Positions 45,053 to 56,045 of a stretch of DNA of 64,000 bases are shown in pieces. The stretch's first letter is position 1. Each line of letters starts with the position of its first letter. Where the stretch lies: assembly GCF_001625215.2 (NCBI RefSeq), contig NC_030382.2, positions 49,860,823 to 49,924,822 on the forward strand, in the 5' to 3' direction. Origin of the DNA: Daucus carota subsp. sativus (lineage: Eukaryota > Streptophyta > Magnoliopsida > Apiales > Apiaceae). The position numbers were made by a program, and so were the translations under genes. A model generated the notes under the pieces. That model had not been told where the DNA came from, searched no databases, and worked only from the letters and a program-made list of their open reading frames with translations.

Positions 45053-45054
45053 CC

Positions 45055-45060
45055 TTTTTT
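45055..45060 (+). terminator. RNA polymerase III terminator of tRNA-Thr
   Basis: TTTTTT two bases after the tRNA end. Confidence 0.85.
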
Positions 45061-45482
45061 GCCCAACTTCTTCTGTACCTGTTTTCGTATTATTACACTA
45101 CAAAAGGTAATAACTTTTTTGTATCTGTTTTCGTATTATTACACCACAAAAAGTAATAAGAAACGTTACTCTATTTATGGCTGATAATGATACGGACTAT
45201 CCAGTATTTCAAATTATAACCGACTCGAGAATATGATACATGTCTCACAGCAGTTTTGAAAACGATTCAAATCTGACGAAAAAATTAAGCTCGTATATTA
45301 TATGATCTCGGATATGAGTACACCTATATCCGCTCATATTCGGTTTCATATAATTTTTCATAAGATTATGATCCTACCTGAATATGATTCACGGTCCATA
45401 TTCGATTGAACCATCAGAACTTATTGAACCATGATTTTGCACTGTAACAATGAATAATATGTCCTTTCAGTGAAAATTGATC
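45061..45482. other. Spacer after the tRNA
   Basis: No gene. A 28-bp phrase (CTGTTTTCGTATTATTACAC and neighbours) is repeated at about 45079 and 45124. Confidence 0.4.
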
Positions 45483-45499
45483 ATATTACCATCAAACAT
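45483..45499 (+). repeat. 17-bp target-site duplication (left) of the retroposed ORF
   Basis: ATATTACCATCAAACAT. The identical 17 bp recur at 46693-46709, right after the A tail. Confidence 0.92.
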
Positions 45500-46692
45500 G
45501 GATTGAAACCTCTAATATGGACATATTTGAGCTCATCAGTTCACAGGACCAGTTTCTCATTCCACAAGAGTTGCTCGAGGCGTTCCGTCTGTTTAACTCT
45601 CTCTTTGCAAACCACCAAGCGACTGAGCCCATTCCCAGGAAGATATCATGGATTCCAGACCACATGAACTCTGTTGCTTCTCATATGGCCGAGCATGGCC
45701 TTCTGAACATGGCTGGACTGGTGGAGTTGCCAGGGGCCTCGACAATGGGGAACCTCAAATTTCTTCTGGATCGAGACATGGGAAGAGTTGTCAGCTTTCC
45801 TGAGGTTGAAGTCATGCCAGACATGGGTCTGGGTGAGGTAGTGGATGGTCCTCCTCCTCCTTTGAAGCGTAAATGCTATGAATGCTCCCCAGTTTTTCCT
45901 GTGCCTGCTGCGAAGAAAGTGAAAGACTCCCGTTGGAGCATTGTCTCTTCTCCTCAACTTCTGTCTAAGAAGGGTAAAGAACGTCTGTATGCTGAGTATG
46001 CTTTCTATGATAATGGGGTTCTATCTGAGAAAGCTGAGAAAATTCTGGATGCGGGGTATCTTGGAGAGTATGCTGCAACTTTTCTTGATAATAATCTGGA
46101 TCTCGAAGCTCCTGTGGGTAATGGTCTTTTTGCAAAAGACGTTCTCCACTATGCATGCTTAGGTATTCTGGAGTTAGCTGTTCCTAAACGAAGTATGCCT
46201 TCTCCTCAGTCTGCTTCTGAGTTCATGCCTGTTGAGCAGCTTCTTGTTGAAATGGAGTTAGAGAATACAACTTTGGGGGTTGCGGATGCTGCTGGGGTTG
46301 CTGTTGGTCCTGGGCAAGCCTACGCTATCGATGTGGGAAATGTGAGTGATGCTGCTGAAGTTGGTAACATTGATGGGTCTGATGGGTCTGTTGATGGTGA
46401 AGGTCTCTCTGCTGGTGTGGCTGCACCTGCTGTTTAGAGATGACCTAGGTCTGCTCCAAGCCGCCTCTGTGGCTTTTTATTATGCTTTAGGTCATGTAGC
46501 TCTAGGTCTAGTAGCTTTTGTCTATTTTATCGAGCCAGTGTTGTACTTCGGGTAGATGTTTATCTCGGGTTGTCTTGCACATCTCCTTTTGGTTTCCTGT
46601 AGGTCGTTCTCTTTTGTATTAGCTTGGCAAGCTAATTGTAAGGCTCTCCGAGATTCTCATTATATATATATTTTCTGGCTTACCAAAAAAAA
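45500..46692 (+). mobile_element. Retroposed transcript with A tail and 17-bp target duplication
   Basis: A 1193-bp insertion bounded by a 17-bp direct repeat and ending CTGGCTTACC plus about nine A, the hallmark of LINE-type reverse transcription. It is visibly more GC-rich than the flanks. It carries one intact ORF beginning only 17 bases from the 5' junction, and a 3' UTR of about 250 bp. No reverse transcriptase, endonuclease or zinc-knuckle motif is present. It could be a non-autonomous LINE derivative with its own ORF, or a processed retrogene. Confidence 0.85.
45517..46437 (+). CDS. Intact 306-aa ORF of unknown function in a retroposed insert
   Basis: I do not recognise this protein. 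It begins MDIFELISSQDQ, has no signal peptide or membrane segment, and has a Pro-rich stretch PPPPLKRK followed by basic PAAKKVKDSR that together resemble a bipartite nuclear signal (about 115-140). The middle has a helix-prone acidic/basic segment (KKGKERLYAEYAFYDNG, about 151-167). The last about 55 residues are low-complexity Gly/Ala/Val/Asp. The frame has no stops and good-quality codons. Its position 17 bases after the insertion junction implies that a nearly full-length mRNA was copied. Alternatives: ORF1 of a short LINE, or a processed copy of a host gene lying elsewhere. Whether it is expressed is unknown. Confidence 0.6.
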   Translation: MDIFELISSQDQFLIPQELLEAFRLFNSLFANHQATEPIPRKISWIPDHMNSVASHMAEHGLLNMAGLVELPGASTMGNLKFLLDRDMGRVVSFPEVEVMPDMGLGEVVDGPPPPLKRKCYECSPVFPVPAAKKVKDSRWSIVSSPQLLSKKGKERLYAEYAFYDNGVLSEKAEKILDAGYLGEYAATFLDNNLDLEAPVGNGLFAKDVLHYACLGILELAVPKRSMPSPQSASEFMPVEQLLVEMELENTTLGVADAAGVAVGPGQAYAIDVGNVSDAAEVGNIDGSDGSVDGEGLSAGVAAPAV

Positions 46693-46709
46693 ATATTACC
46701 ATCAAACAT

Positions 46710-48738
46710 ACTCTCAAGGAACAATTACATAGATAATAGATAAAGGTAGATAAATGTTAATTGACCAAACATATATGTATTACTAATAATAGTTATAAAT
46801 TTCAAAAAAATTACTTTGTTTTTTATTGTATTTGTAATTTTTTAAAAATTCTTAATATAACTTTAAAAATAAAAAATATATTAAAGATGTCATTTTTTAA
46901 AAAAAAAAAATAAAAGAAGCCGGTCTCGCCGCGAGACCGAAAAACTATTATAGTATATTTTAACTTAATTTTATTAAAAAATCTAAAAAACAATCAATTA
47001 TTAATGGAGATAGTATTATCATAAATAGCATACACTTTATCGCATGTGATGCAAATTGGAGATATAAGTTTATATAATTTGTTTTCTTTCACAGAACGTT
47101 TTCTTTCACAGAACCCAACTATATAATACAATGTTTGAGTACATAATTATAATAATTTATATGAAAAAAGAACACCCTGTAAAATTTAGAAAGAAAACAC
47201 AAACACAAAAAATAAATAAATTTAATGATTTAACAAATAAATAAAGTATAGTTAAATAAAATAACATTCCCATGTGCAAAGCAGAGACAAAATTATTTTG
47301 TGGCGGAAGCATGTGATACAAATTATTTTGTTAAGAAAAAACAAATGTTAGGTATGCGTGTAATCTACATTATTGGATTCATCGTTAATTTATTAATTAA
47401 AAAGTCACTAAAAATTCTCATCTTCTCATTTTGCGTATTTGAGTTTCTTTACATTTTGAGTATATGACTATTGGAGTTTGATTTATACATGCAGGAGTTT
47501 CTTTTCATATTGCGTATAAAGATAGATATCTCTTTTCAAATTAAATTACTCATTATTTTTATATTAAATTTATAATATTTTTTTTAAATCTATGAACTTA
47601 TTTGTTGCAAATAAATCATTACCATCAAAATTAAAATCTTGAATAAGGGGTTCAACTCATAAGTATTTGATTTTTTTTATCAAAAAAGGATAAATTCATA
47701 TGCAATAATTCTAAATTTTAAAGATATCTTTTTGAAATCTGATTCTCAAATTTTTGAAAAATTCAGTGAAATCGCTAAACAAAAAGCAATAATCAGAAGA
47801 CGAAACTTTATATATAAACTCAACCGAAGTATAAATAAAATTGATCAGAACTAAATTTTTTTGTTAAAAATTTGTTTAAATATTAATAGATGAAAAAATA
47901 TTGAAAACTAACGCCCATGCGTAGCGGGCACAAATCCACTATATATTAAAATATTTTCCGATATTATTTTACTGATACATTATCATTTACGAATTAAATA
48001 AAATAAAAATTAATTAAATTAAATCAACTATACAGAAATTAGTCGGATATTTATTCACTCATTCAAGCTCGACTTCCTAATTTCAGCTTCTCAAAACATA
48101 GAATATTTATATTTTTATAAATTAGAAGTAGTCGGACTAATTTGAACATTTTAAAAACATCACATAAAGAATTACATTTATTAAAATCTAATTAAAAAAA
48201 CTTTAAATTAATTATTTAATTGATTTAGGAAAACAAAAAATTATAAAAATATTGTTTTAATTATAGAATAATAGAAAATAAAATTTCATTTTGAAAGCCC
48301 TTGCGTAGCGGGCATAAATACTAGTACATATTATAGTTTAAATCCATAGTCATCATTTTATAAAATTTTAATATCTTATTTAAGTTTATATCTTCATAAA
48401 ATATGATTTATTTAATGTGATAATGCTTATTATCTTCATATATATTTAATAAATGATATATACTGACATAAAATTATAAGTTTCAAATTTAAAATTATTA
48501 TATTTTATAATATTATGGTTACTTAGACTAAATGATAATTATTTGAATAATTTAAATAATAATGATATTTAATGTTAGTGGATCATATCTGGGTCATATT
48601 CGATGGATCATAGAGTACTTAGTTAAAGAATAGAAAATATACGCTCGACTAAAATATGAGGTTAGCTAATTCATCTTTAATTATATGCTCATGAGTTGAC
48701 AATTGATGCATGCTAATAGCGCTTTTTTAACTTGCAGA
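46710..48738. other. AT-rich repeat-laden spacer
   Basis: Includes a perfect short hairpin GGTCTCGCCGCGAGACC near 46922 and two copies of a GCGTAGCGGGC hairpin phrase near 47926 and 48297. No gene is seen. Confidence 0.45.
48297..48324. mobile_element. Possible Helitron 3' terminus
   Basis: The hairpin GCCCTTGCGTAGCGGGC is followed 7 bases later by CTAG and then T, the form of a Helitron 3' end. The related phrase at about 47926 lacks a CTAG end. The 5' end of an element was not found. Confidence 0.35.
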
Positions 48739-49357
48739 ACGAAAAGTATCTAGCAGTTATTGGGAAGTATGCATCATCAGAATCACCGTCAGTTAAATCA
48801 ACTTGTTCACCTGGAAGTGACCAAGCTGGCAATATGAAATGTTCTTCAGATGCATTCAGCAACATTTTTGGGCTAGAAAGATCTCAAATTGTTGGGATTG
48901 TTAACAAAACAACTGAGGAGCAGGGCCGGCTCATAGTACAGGCTATTTAGGCAACCGCCTAAGGCCCCCAATGTTAAGAGCCCCCAATTTTATACTAGTA
49001 TATATATGTATAGGTATACATCTGGAAAAAAAAATAATTTAGTTACATTATATTAATAAAAAATCAAAAATAAGATGGGAATTGATATCTAAATTTTGTG
49101 AAAAAATTGAAAATTTTGTGTGATCAACTTTTCAAAAACATAATCAAAATACTAATACAATATTATTAATCATACTTTATTTTTTGTGCTAACTTAATAA
49201 ATACTTACTTAAATCCATAACCTAATAAATATGCAAATGATTGTTTTATGTGGATGTAACCTCATTCTTGTAAATATAAAATAAAAAGAAACACTAGAGA
49301 TTTTATTGTTCTTTAATTTTCCCTTCAGGTTAATTAATTTTTAAATTCAGATTTAAT

Positions 49358-49400
<43 letters not shown>

Positions 49401-50397
49401 TATTATATAACTAATTTAGTTTTAATTTACATAGTATGTAATTTTTTTTGCCTACGATTTTTATATAATTATATATGTTTATTTAGACAAATAAACATAT
49501 ATAATTATATGTAGTAGTGTGCATGAAGACTAGTGAAACCGATGTAAAAATATTATTTTGTAGCAAGTAAATTTTGTAGTAGTGTGTTTAGGGTGATTTT
49601 ATGTTAATTTGTAATGTTTAAATATTGTAAAATTTTGTATTTATATTATTAATATAATATCTAAAAAAAATTTAAATTAGGCCTCATTTTTGTAATTCGC
49701 CTAAGGCCCCCAAGTTTCTTGAGCCGGCCCTGCTGAGGAGTTGATAAAAATGGTTACCGAAGGGGAACCACTTTGGATCAAAAGCTTTGAGACTAGCCGT
49801 GACTCGTGAGATACTGAACTATGACGAGTACCTGAAGGATTTTCCTGTCAAAAACTGGTAAAATGGATCATCTGTTGAGGCTTCAAGGGACAATGGAGTT
49901 GTCTTTATGGATCTTCCCAGTTAGTTCAATATTTCATAGATGCGGTAATTAAAAATCATATTTTGGCTAATTCTCAAACGCTTATGATTTAATTTGAAAT
50001 TTATTGAAAATCTGTGTGTTTCATAGAAACAATGGCAAGTAATGTTTCCATGCATGATCTCAAAGGGCTCTACCGTTGATGTTATCAATAGCGGAGAAAG
50101 AGTTGGTAAGAATGGCGTCATTCAACTGATAATTGATTTAAGTTAACTCTAATGCACTCTCCATATTCTGCAATCTTTAAATCCATTATTTTATTTTTTC
50201 TCGACAGATATTTGCAGAGCTCTGTGGTGGCAACTCGAGAAGTTTATTTTGTGCGTCATTGCAAGCAATTAGCAGCGAATAAATGGGCAATTGTAGATGT
50301 TTCATTGACAAGCTTGAGAATACTATTAATTCAAGATGTTATAAGCGTCCATCTGGTTACATTATAGAAGATAAGTCGAATGGGCATAGTAAGGTAA
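48739..50397 (+). pseudogene. GLABRA2-like HD-ZIP IV START-domain pseudogene
   Basis: Fragments of an HD-ZIP class IV transcription factor related to GLABRA2, an epidermal cell-fate regulator. Recognisable pieces: a linker piece with NIFGLERSQIVGIVNKTTEE (48739-48920), START domain pieces GEPLWIKSFETSRD, YDEYLKDFP, EASRDNGVVFMDLPS (49741-49920), a third piece around 50040-50125, and TREVYFVRHCKQLAANKWAI (50209-50397) followed by KRPSGYIIEDKSNGHSK. The homeodomain and zipper are absent upstream and the C-terminal half is missing. It is broken by an 812-bp hAT insertion after TTEE, by an extra CTCGTGA-type duplication and stop near 49806, and by further stops. Non-functional. Confidence 0.85.
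48921..49732. mobile_element. hAT-type non-autonomous element (812 bp)
   Basis: The ends CAGGGCCGGCTCA and TGAGCCGGCCCTG are perfect 13-bp inverted repeats. The 8-bp duplication CTGAGGAG flanks it (48913-48920, 49733-49740). The subterminal CGCCTAAGGCCCCCAA is also inverted. The interior is AT-rich with an (AT)n run at 49364-49397 and no transposase. Confidence 0.95.
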
Positions 50398-50468
50398 CAT
50401 TCATACTACATATAGTCTTTTGGACATTCCATGAATTTTCTACTTGTTTGTTACATATAGGCATCTAA

Positions 50469-50914
50469 GGGGTCGTTTGGTTCGAAGAGTGGTATCGGGT
50501 TGGAATGAGGAATCGGGTTAAGCTGGTATGGGTTTGAGGTATCATATATGATATCATGTGTTTGGTTGAGTGCTGGAATCAATATATGCAATTTTTGTAA
50601 AAAATAAGTTATTAATTTATATTAATTGAAAAATTAATAAAATTATTATTGTTATATATTTTTGCATCATTGATTTAATTTTGTATAAAACATTAATATT
50701 TGATTACTTAAATAGAGACAAAAAAAATCAAAAATGAATGGATACCCATACCTCCATCTCATACCCACCTCCCCACCTAGGTATCAAAAACTCATACCTT
50801 GGGGGTTTAAGGTATGGGTTTGAGATTATATTTTTACCAACCAAACACCAGGTATGGGTTTGGAATGGACAAACCCCATACCTGATTCCACATACCCATG
50901 AACCAAACGACCCC
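50469..50914. mobile_element. PIF/Harbinger-type MITE (446 bp)
   Basis: The ends GGGGTCGTTTGGTTC and GAACCAAACGACCCC are inverted, with the 3-bp duplication TAA on both sides (50466-50468, 50915-50917). Same family as 14073-14516. Confidence 0.88.
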
Positions 50915-50917
50915 TAA

Positions 50918-52991
50918 TTCTTATATAGGTTTTACCGTTTCACTCCTTGTCTGACTTCTTCAAAGTTATATACATCATCTACTATGTCCAGCTGCTCAAG
51001 AAAACCGGAAAACGCCTTCTTTTTTTGTATGATCTACGTACTCATAGAAGAATTGTATCGAAAAATAATAAACCGCATTCGGGATTTTTTTCTTTCAAGA
51101 AAGTTTATCATCTAACCAAAAGTCATGCAAACATAACTCCGGACGTTTAGACAATAAAGTTTAAATGAATGAAAAAAGAATACACATAGGTTTATCATCT
51201 GTATAGACGCGTTGAGACATTTGCGAGCATTGACTTGGTGAGTTTATGTGCCTAAACATTCAAATCCATAATTTATCAATACATCACGTGCTTGAATAAA
51301 ATCAAGATAAAGAAATACGAAAAATTAGGAATGGGAAAAAATTACTAATTGACAGCAAGAATTCGAATGCTCAACACATATCTAATTATGTTTAAATTTT
51401 ATTTTTCAAAAAAAAATATTCTCAGAATTCATGTTATGAGAATCCATAATTTATCAATACATCACGTGCTTAAATAAAATCAAGATAAAAATATACGAAA
51501 ATTATGAATGGGAAAAAATTACTAATTAACAGCAAGGATTAGAATGCACATGTGGCCCAACCGCGTAATGCGCCATGCCTATACAATTTCACGATAATGC
51601 AACACATATCTAATTATGTTTAAATTTTATTCTCTTAAAAAAATATTCTCAGAATACATGTTATGAGATGAATTTATTCCAAAATAGTACGTTTTATTTT
51701 AATAAAATCATTATGTTGTTTTTCATTTTAAATAGATGGAAAAAAATTCAACACCTGCATATATAAATTGGCTGAGAAGGTATTAAATGTTTAGTACAAC
51801 TTAATTTTTTTAATTCAATTGTTTTTGACGTCTAATAAATATTATTAAGTGTACCGCTAATTGAAGTTTTTGTAAATTTAATATTGGTAGATATTTGTCA
51901 AATTAATATAAAATTATAACAGATGTTGAATTAAATAAATTTTAAATTAATTTATTGTTAACTTTTTTTGACAAAGTCTTGTAAGCTCCTTTTTATGACT
52001 ATAACCAGACAATTTACGATAATTTTATTTTCGTTGGAGTTTGCATTTGTCATGACAGTGTTGTCACCACCTTTTAACTACGGTAAAAGTCTTTTTTTAA
52101 TAGTATAACATTGAAGTCTTTAATTATAAAATCCTAATCAATATCAAAGTCTGATAATTATAAAATCCTTACTATTATTGAAGTTTTTAATTATAAAATC
52201 CTAATTAATATGAAAGTCATTTTAATAATATAATAAAATTATAAAATCCTAAGCAATGCGAATTTTTTTAATATTAGTTTAATGATTATTGTTATTATTA
52301 AATAAAGAAATTATATGATTACAAAATCCTTAAGTCGTTTTTTAATTATAATATTTTAATCAATTTTCATGAATATTATAAAATCCTCACAAATATAAGT
52401 TTTTTAACGATAATACAATACTTAAGTGTATAATAATATTAATAATTAATAATAATAATAATAATTAAATATAATATAAGATGACCAAATTTTAGTATTT
52501 TTGGTACTGATGTTCAACTAAAATATGATTTCGCTTATTAATAAAGAGTATTGATTGAAGTCAATTTTTTAAACCCTAGCCAAACGGCCCCTTGGTAAAA
52601 AAAACATACTCCCTCTGTCCCTCTCATTTGTTTACAGTTACTATCTTGGGATGTCCCTCTCAGTTCTTTACGTTACTATAAATAGCAAGTTTTTTTCATC
52701 ATTACACCCACTATCTTCCCCTACCATCTCATATTTAACATTAAAAACTACTATTACACCCACTACTTTCCTCCACTATCTCAAATATATTATCAAACGG
52801 GGCAATTAAATGAGCCTCTATTGTATTTTTTTAATGTTTGTTTTGAATTTTACTAATACACATATTTTAAATTCTAAAAGCTCTATAAATATTATCTAAT
52901 AAATAGTGAGAGGGATTGTTACCGTTACAGTTTGTGAAAGGAAATAAACATTGGGTTTCGGGTATCGTGATCTGCAGTTTTATAATTTAAT
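50918..52991. other. AT-rich spacer, repeat-derived
   Basis: No gene. Two diverged copies of a roughly 190-bp phrase (CCATAATTTATCAATACATCACGTGCTT at about 51267 and 51450) form a direct repeat. A Stowaway-like left end (CTCCCTCTGTCCCTCTC) lies at about 52610 without a clear right end. Confidence 0.45.
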
Positions 52992-53000
52992 TTTATTTTT

Positions 53001-54068
53001 GAGTAAAGTGCATTCTGTGTACCTGCACTTTACTCGAGACACCACTTGCAATACTGTTATTTAAAATCGAGCATTTGCAATACTAGCTTTAAAAAATAAT
53101 TACGAACTATGTATGTCCGTCAATTTAAGATAACTCCGTTAACTTTTATAAAATCAAAGTGGGAAGAACATATTTTCAAGAACCAAGTGCTGTTACTTTC
53201 ACTACATGGACCTTTGTATAATTTATATATACATATACTATATCTACTGCTATATCTACATCTCTCCACAAAAACCCTTGTTTTACTTTCACCCAAAACA
53301 AAACATGCGACCACACCTCCACCCCATCGTCGCCATAAGTACGGGCATCACTGTCCGCCACGCGGCAGTGAATCCGCCGCCGCCGAAAAACACAACTCCT
53401 AAACTCACCACCTCTCTTTACCAAACTCAAATAGGCCTTTTTGCTCTTATGTGGTGTAAGAATATACGAGAGAGGCTTAGATTTGGGAGGTGTAGTCTAT
53501 AAATCGGAGGAGTGTATGAGAAGATGGATGATGAGAGGAAGGGCAAAGCTGTAAAAGGGCATCTAAGGCCTCATCTTGGGTGGCCTATTTGGAAGTATTT
53601 AGACCAGAGGAAATGGGGAGGCAAATCCCGACTATGGAGACATTGGTGGGGAAGGCGAAGTCGGAAGTATTGGGGATAGAGTAGGTGGTGATGGCAAAAT
53701 TTTGAAGATTTTAGTGGAGGGGATCAAGACAAATGGTGATAGCAGGGGAGTGGTGTAAATAATATGGGTATCTGATTAAGTTTATGTAAATTGAAGTTGT
53801 TATTCTTTGATGGATTGGTGGAATTGTTTCTTCACTTCATTGTAGTTCATATTAAGCTCAACTGTGAAATTTTTCAATATTTGGAAACTGATTAAATATG
53901 TTTTGTCCATTTTGCCCTCAAAGAAATTAACAGAGTTACACCAATTTGACGGACATACACAGTTTGCAATTATTTCAAAAAGCTGATATTGCAAATGCTC
54001 GATTTTAAACAACAATATTAAAAGTGGTGTCTCGAGTAAAGTGTAGGTACACAAAATGTACTTTACTC
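53001..54068. mobile_element. MULE-type element, 1.07 kb, with GC-rich interior
   Basis: The left GAGTAAAGTG and right CACTTTACTC-type ends belong to long inverted arms. The match runs through GTCTCGAGTAAAG/CTTTACTCGAGAC, CGAGCATTTGCAATA and GTATGTCCGTCAAT. A perfect 9-bp duplication TTTATTTTT flanks it (52992-53000, 54069-54077). The middle (about 53290-53760) is much richer in GC (CCGCCGCCG and GGGGAGG stretches) than the arms and may be a captured genomic fragment, as in Pack-MULEs. I do not recognise its source. Confidence 0.88.
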
Positions 54069-54155
54069 TTTATTTTTTAGTGAATGTTTAACATATGTAT
54101 TGAAGCTCATTCTACCAAAAACCCTTGTCTGTCATTTTGTTGCTCTCTTTCCGCC

Positions 54156-54481
54156 ATGGCCAGTTCCACTCTCATCCCCCGGTTCTTGAAGTATGTTTGC
54201 CGCGACGACTCCTCTTCTGATGAAATGGTAAGCTTTTATTTGTTGTTTGAATGTTATTCGATTGTGATATATTTATTCGCCCATGTATATTAAGCATTGG
54301 AGGGTATGAATGGAATTGTTTAGTAAAATGCATGAATCAATTACTGTATCTTGTACATCATATAGCCTGGTGTTTTTTGTTATATACATCTTTACGGGTG
54401 GGTGCCCTGTTTTTCTCTTGCAGAAGGTTCCACAAAAATTCACTAATGAGTACAGCCAGCGCTTGAATGAGATGTGGCTTA
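54156..54481 (+). pseudogene. 5' remnant of a B3-domain-like gene
   Basis: Exon 54156-54227 encodes MASSTLIPRFLKYVCRDDSS plus SDEM and ends at donor ATG|GTAAGC. Exon 2 starts after CTTGCAG at 54424 with KVPQKFTNEYSQRLNEMWL. The pattern PRFLK...K(V/I)P.KF...Y...L matches the beginning of plant REM-type B3 DNA-binding domains. A Harbinger-type MITE interrupts exon 2 at 54482, and past it (54853 on) no B3 continuation is seen. The family call is tentative. Confidence 0.45.
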
Positions 54482-54852
54482 GAGCAAGTCCAACACTATG
54501 CTAAAAGGTTCCCTAAAAATATTATTAAATAATATGTCTTAGTGATTTAGCACAAGATTTAGCACATGAGCTCCAATAGTACTCCCTATATCCATTCCCT
54601 ATTATTATAATAATATTAAATTTAAACACTTTGGGATGTTGTGAAAAGGGAAATGATGTGGAGGAGGGAGGGAAATGAATATTTTAATAATAAAAATAGT
54701 TTAGAAGTGGCTAGCATATTCTAAAAATAGGGAAGGGGAGGCTTGTGCTAGTGATTTAGCACATCACTAGCATAGTGTTGGAGTGCAATTTTATCCCATA
54801 TTCCCTATTTTTGGATTTAAGACTTGATTTAGCACACCTATTGGACTTGCTC
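54482..54852. mobile_element. Tourist/Harbinger-type MITE (371 bp)
   Basis: The ends GAGCAAGTCCAACA and TTGGACTTGCTC are inverted, with TTA duplicated (54479-54481, 54853-54855). The internal GATTTAGCAC/GTGATTTAGCAC words are repeated in both arms. Confidence 0.88.
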
Positions 54853-54855
54853 TTA

Positions 54856-55499
54856 TAACCATTTGTTATGACTCAACTAATTTGACATTGAGAGGCATTT
54901 CTGATCATTTTGGTTTCATGGGTCTTTGTCTTTGAACATGTCGAGAGATTTGTTGTCAAAGTCTATATTATTAGACTTGACGGCCGTGATTTAATTATTT
55001 AATTAATCATTCGATTTATCTGATTAATCTCCAATTAATTCTTATTTTCTATCTTTGCCGATTAAGTCCTTTTACGGAACCATAAAATTATATAATTATT
55101 TCATGTAATTTATATATTTATGTGAATATTTAACCAACGTATTTTTTCCATATATAGCAAAAAAAAGTAAAATAACCTTGTAATGGTTTAACAGAAAAGG
55201 TTCATTTGGAAATAAAATGAAAATTATGTTCCCCCGATATTTTAGAAAATGAAATTTATTATAAACCGTTAACAACAGAAATCAAGAAAGAAACCAAGCA
55301 AATAGAAAGTTGTTAAAAGACAGGAATTCCTTAAAATTTATTAAAAACGGGAGTTCCATAAATTTCCGTCAAGTATAACACGAATTCCTTAGCCGAATGT
55401 TTCTCATTTTTTAGTATCCCATCAATATTTGATCCATAGACCATATTTTGTTTATCAACATTAGGACAAATTTTCACCAATACTTTTGTTTCTGTAGTC
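54856..55499. other. AT-rich spacer
   Basis: No gene is seen. From about 55330 onward the minus strand is a non-coding or decayed continuation of the TPX2-like fragment. Confidence 0.35.
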
Positions 55500-55620
55500 A
55501 AATCAGCGCGTTCAGCCTTATCAAATTCTGAGCTATCAGACTTAGCCTTCCGAGAGTCCTGTTTTATTGTTTCTGAATCCTGGCTAGTAATGTTGCAGTC
55601 ACTAAGCTGCTTTTGGGTTT

Positions 55621-55803
55621 AACTTTCAGGTTCCAATGCATTACTCTCATTTGCTTGCTCAAGCAAAGCTGCTGCCATCTTAGCAACATCAATTTTTTTG
55701 TAATGAGCTTCAATGGAGGCTTTCTTTTGTGCAACAGAGCCTCGTTGTGCAGATCTCTCCGCCTCTTCCACATGGCGCTCATTAGAAAAGGAAGACCCAT
55801 CTA
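55621..55803 (-). pseudogene. Fragment resembling a TPX2/WVD2-like (WDL) protein
   Basis: The minus-strand frame reads SSFSNERHVEEAERSAQRGS then VAQKKASIEAHYKKI and MAAALLEQANESN, then a stop. This resembles the N-terminal conserved block of WVD2-like microtubule proteins (SSFSHNRYLEEVE...GSVAQKKAYFEAHYKK). A splice-acceptor-like TTATTAG lies just before it at about 55804. An extra G in the first codons shifts the frame. Only about 60 codons remain. Family call from memory of the motif; moderate to low confidence. Confidence 0.4.
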
Positions 55804-55895
55804 ATAAGGATACTTAAATCTTAAAGTGATGAAGCATGTGATATATTTAAAACTTTGTTTACAAAGATAAAATAAAAGGAAACATGTTTCATCAC

Positions 55896-56038
55896 CTCAA
55901 GCCAAGTTTCCGCAACTTCTTCCTGTCCATCTAAGACCGTAATACAATGTAGGGTAGTTTAGTGTGGCCAAGGAATCCAAGAAGCAGGACGCAAGCCTTC
56001 CTAAACCCCCATTCCCTAAGTGCTGCATCTGGTTCCTG
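55896..56038 (-). pseudogene. Exon fragment of plastidial alpha-glucan phosphorylase
   Basis: The minus strand reads QEPDAAL, then after one extra base [22 protein letters not shown], and later [12 protein letters not shown] ending at an intact donor GAG|GTGATG. This is the highly conserved phosphorylase segment [20 protein letters not shown]. One inserted base (CTTAGGGAATGGG) and a deletion of the region that normally reads YGLRYKYGLFKQ make it non-functional. No other phosphorylase exon is found nearby, so it is an isolated captured or translocated exon. Confidence 0.8.
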
Positions 56039-56045
56039 AGAGTAT

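Noticed and set aside
46922-46938. GGTCTCGCCGCGAGACC hairpin as a regulatory or terminator site
   Set aside because: A clear palindrome, but isolated in AT-rich DNA with no gene beside it; there is no basis for a function.
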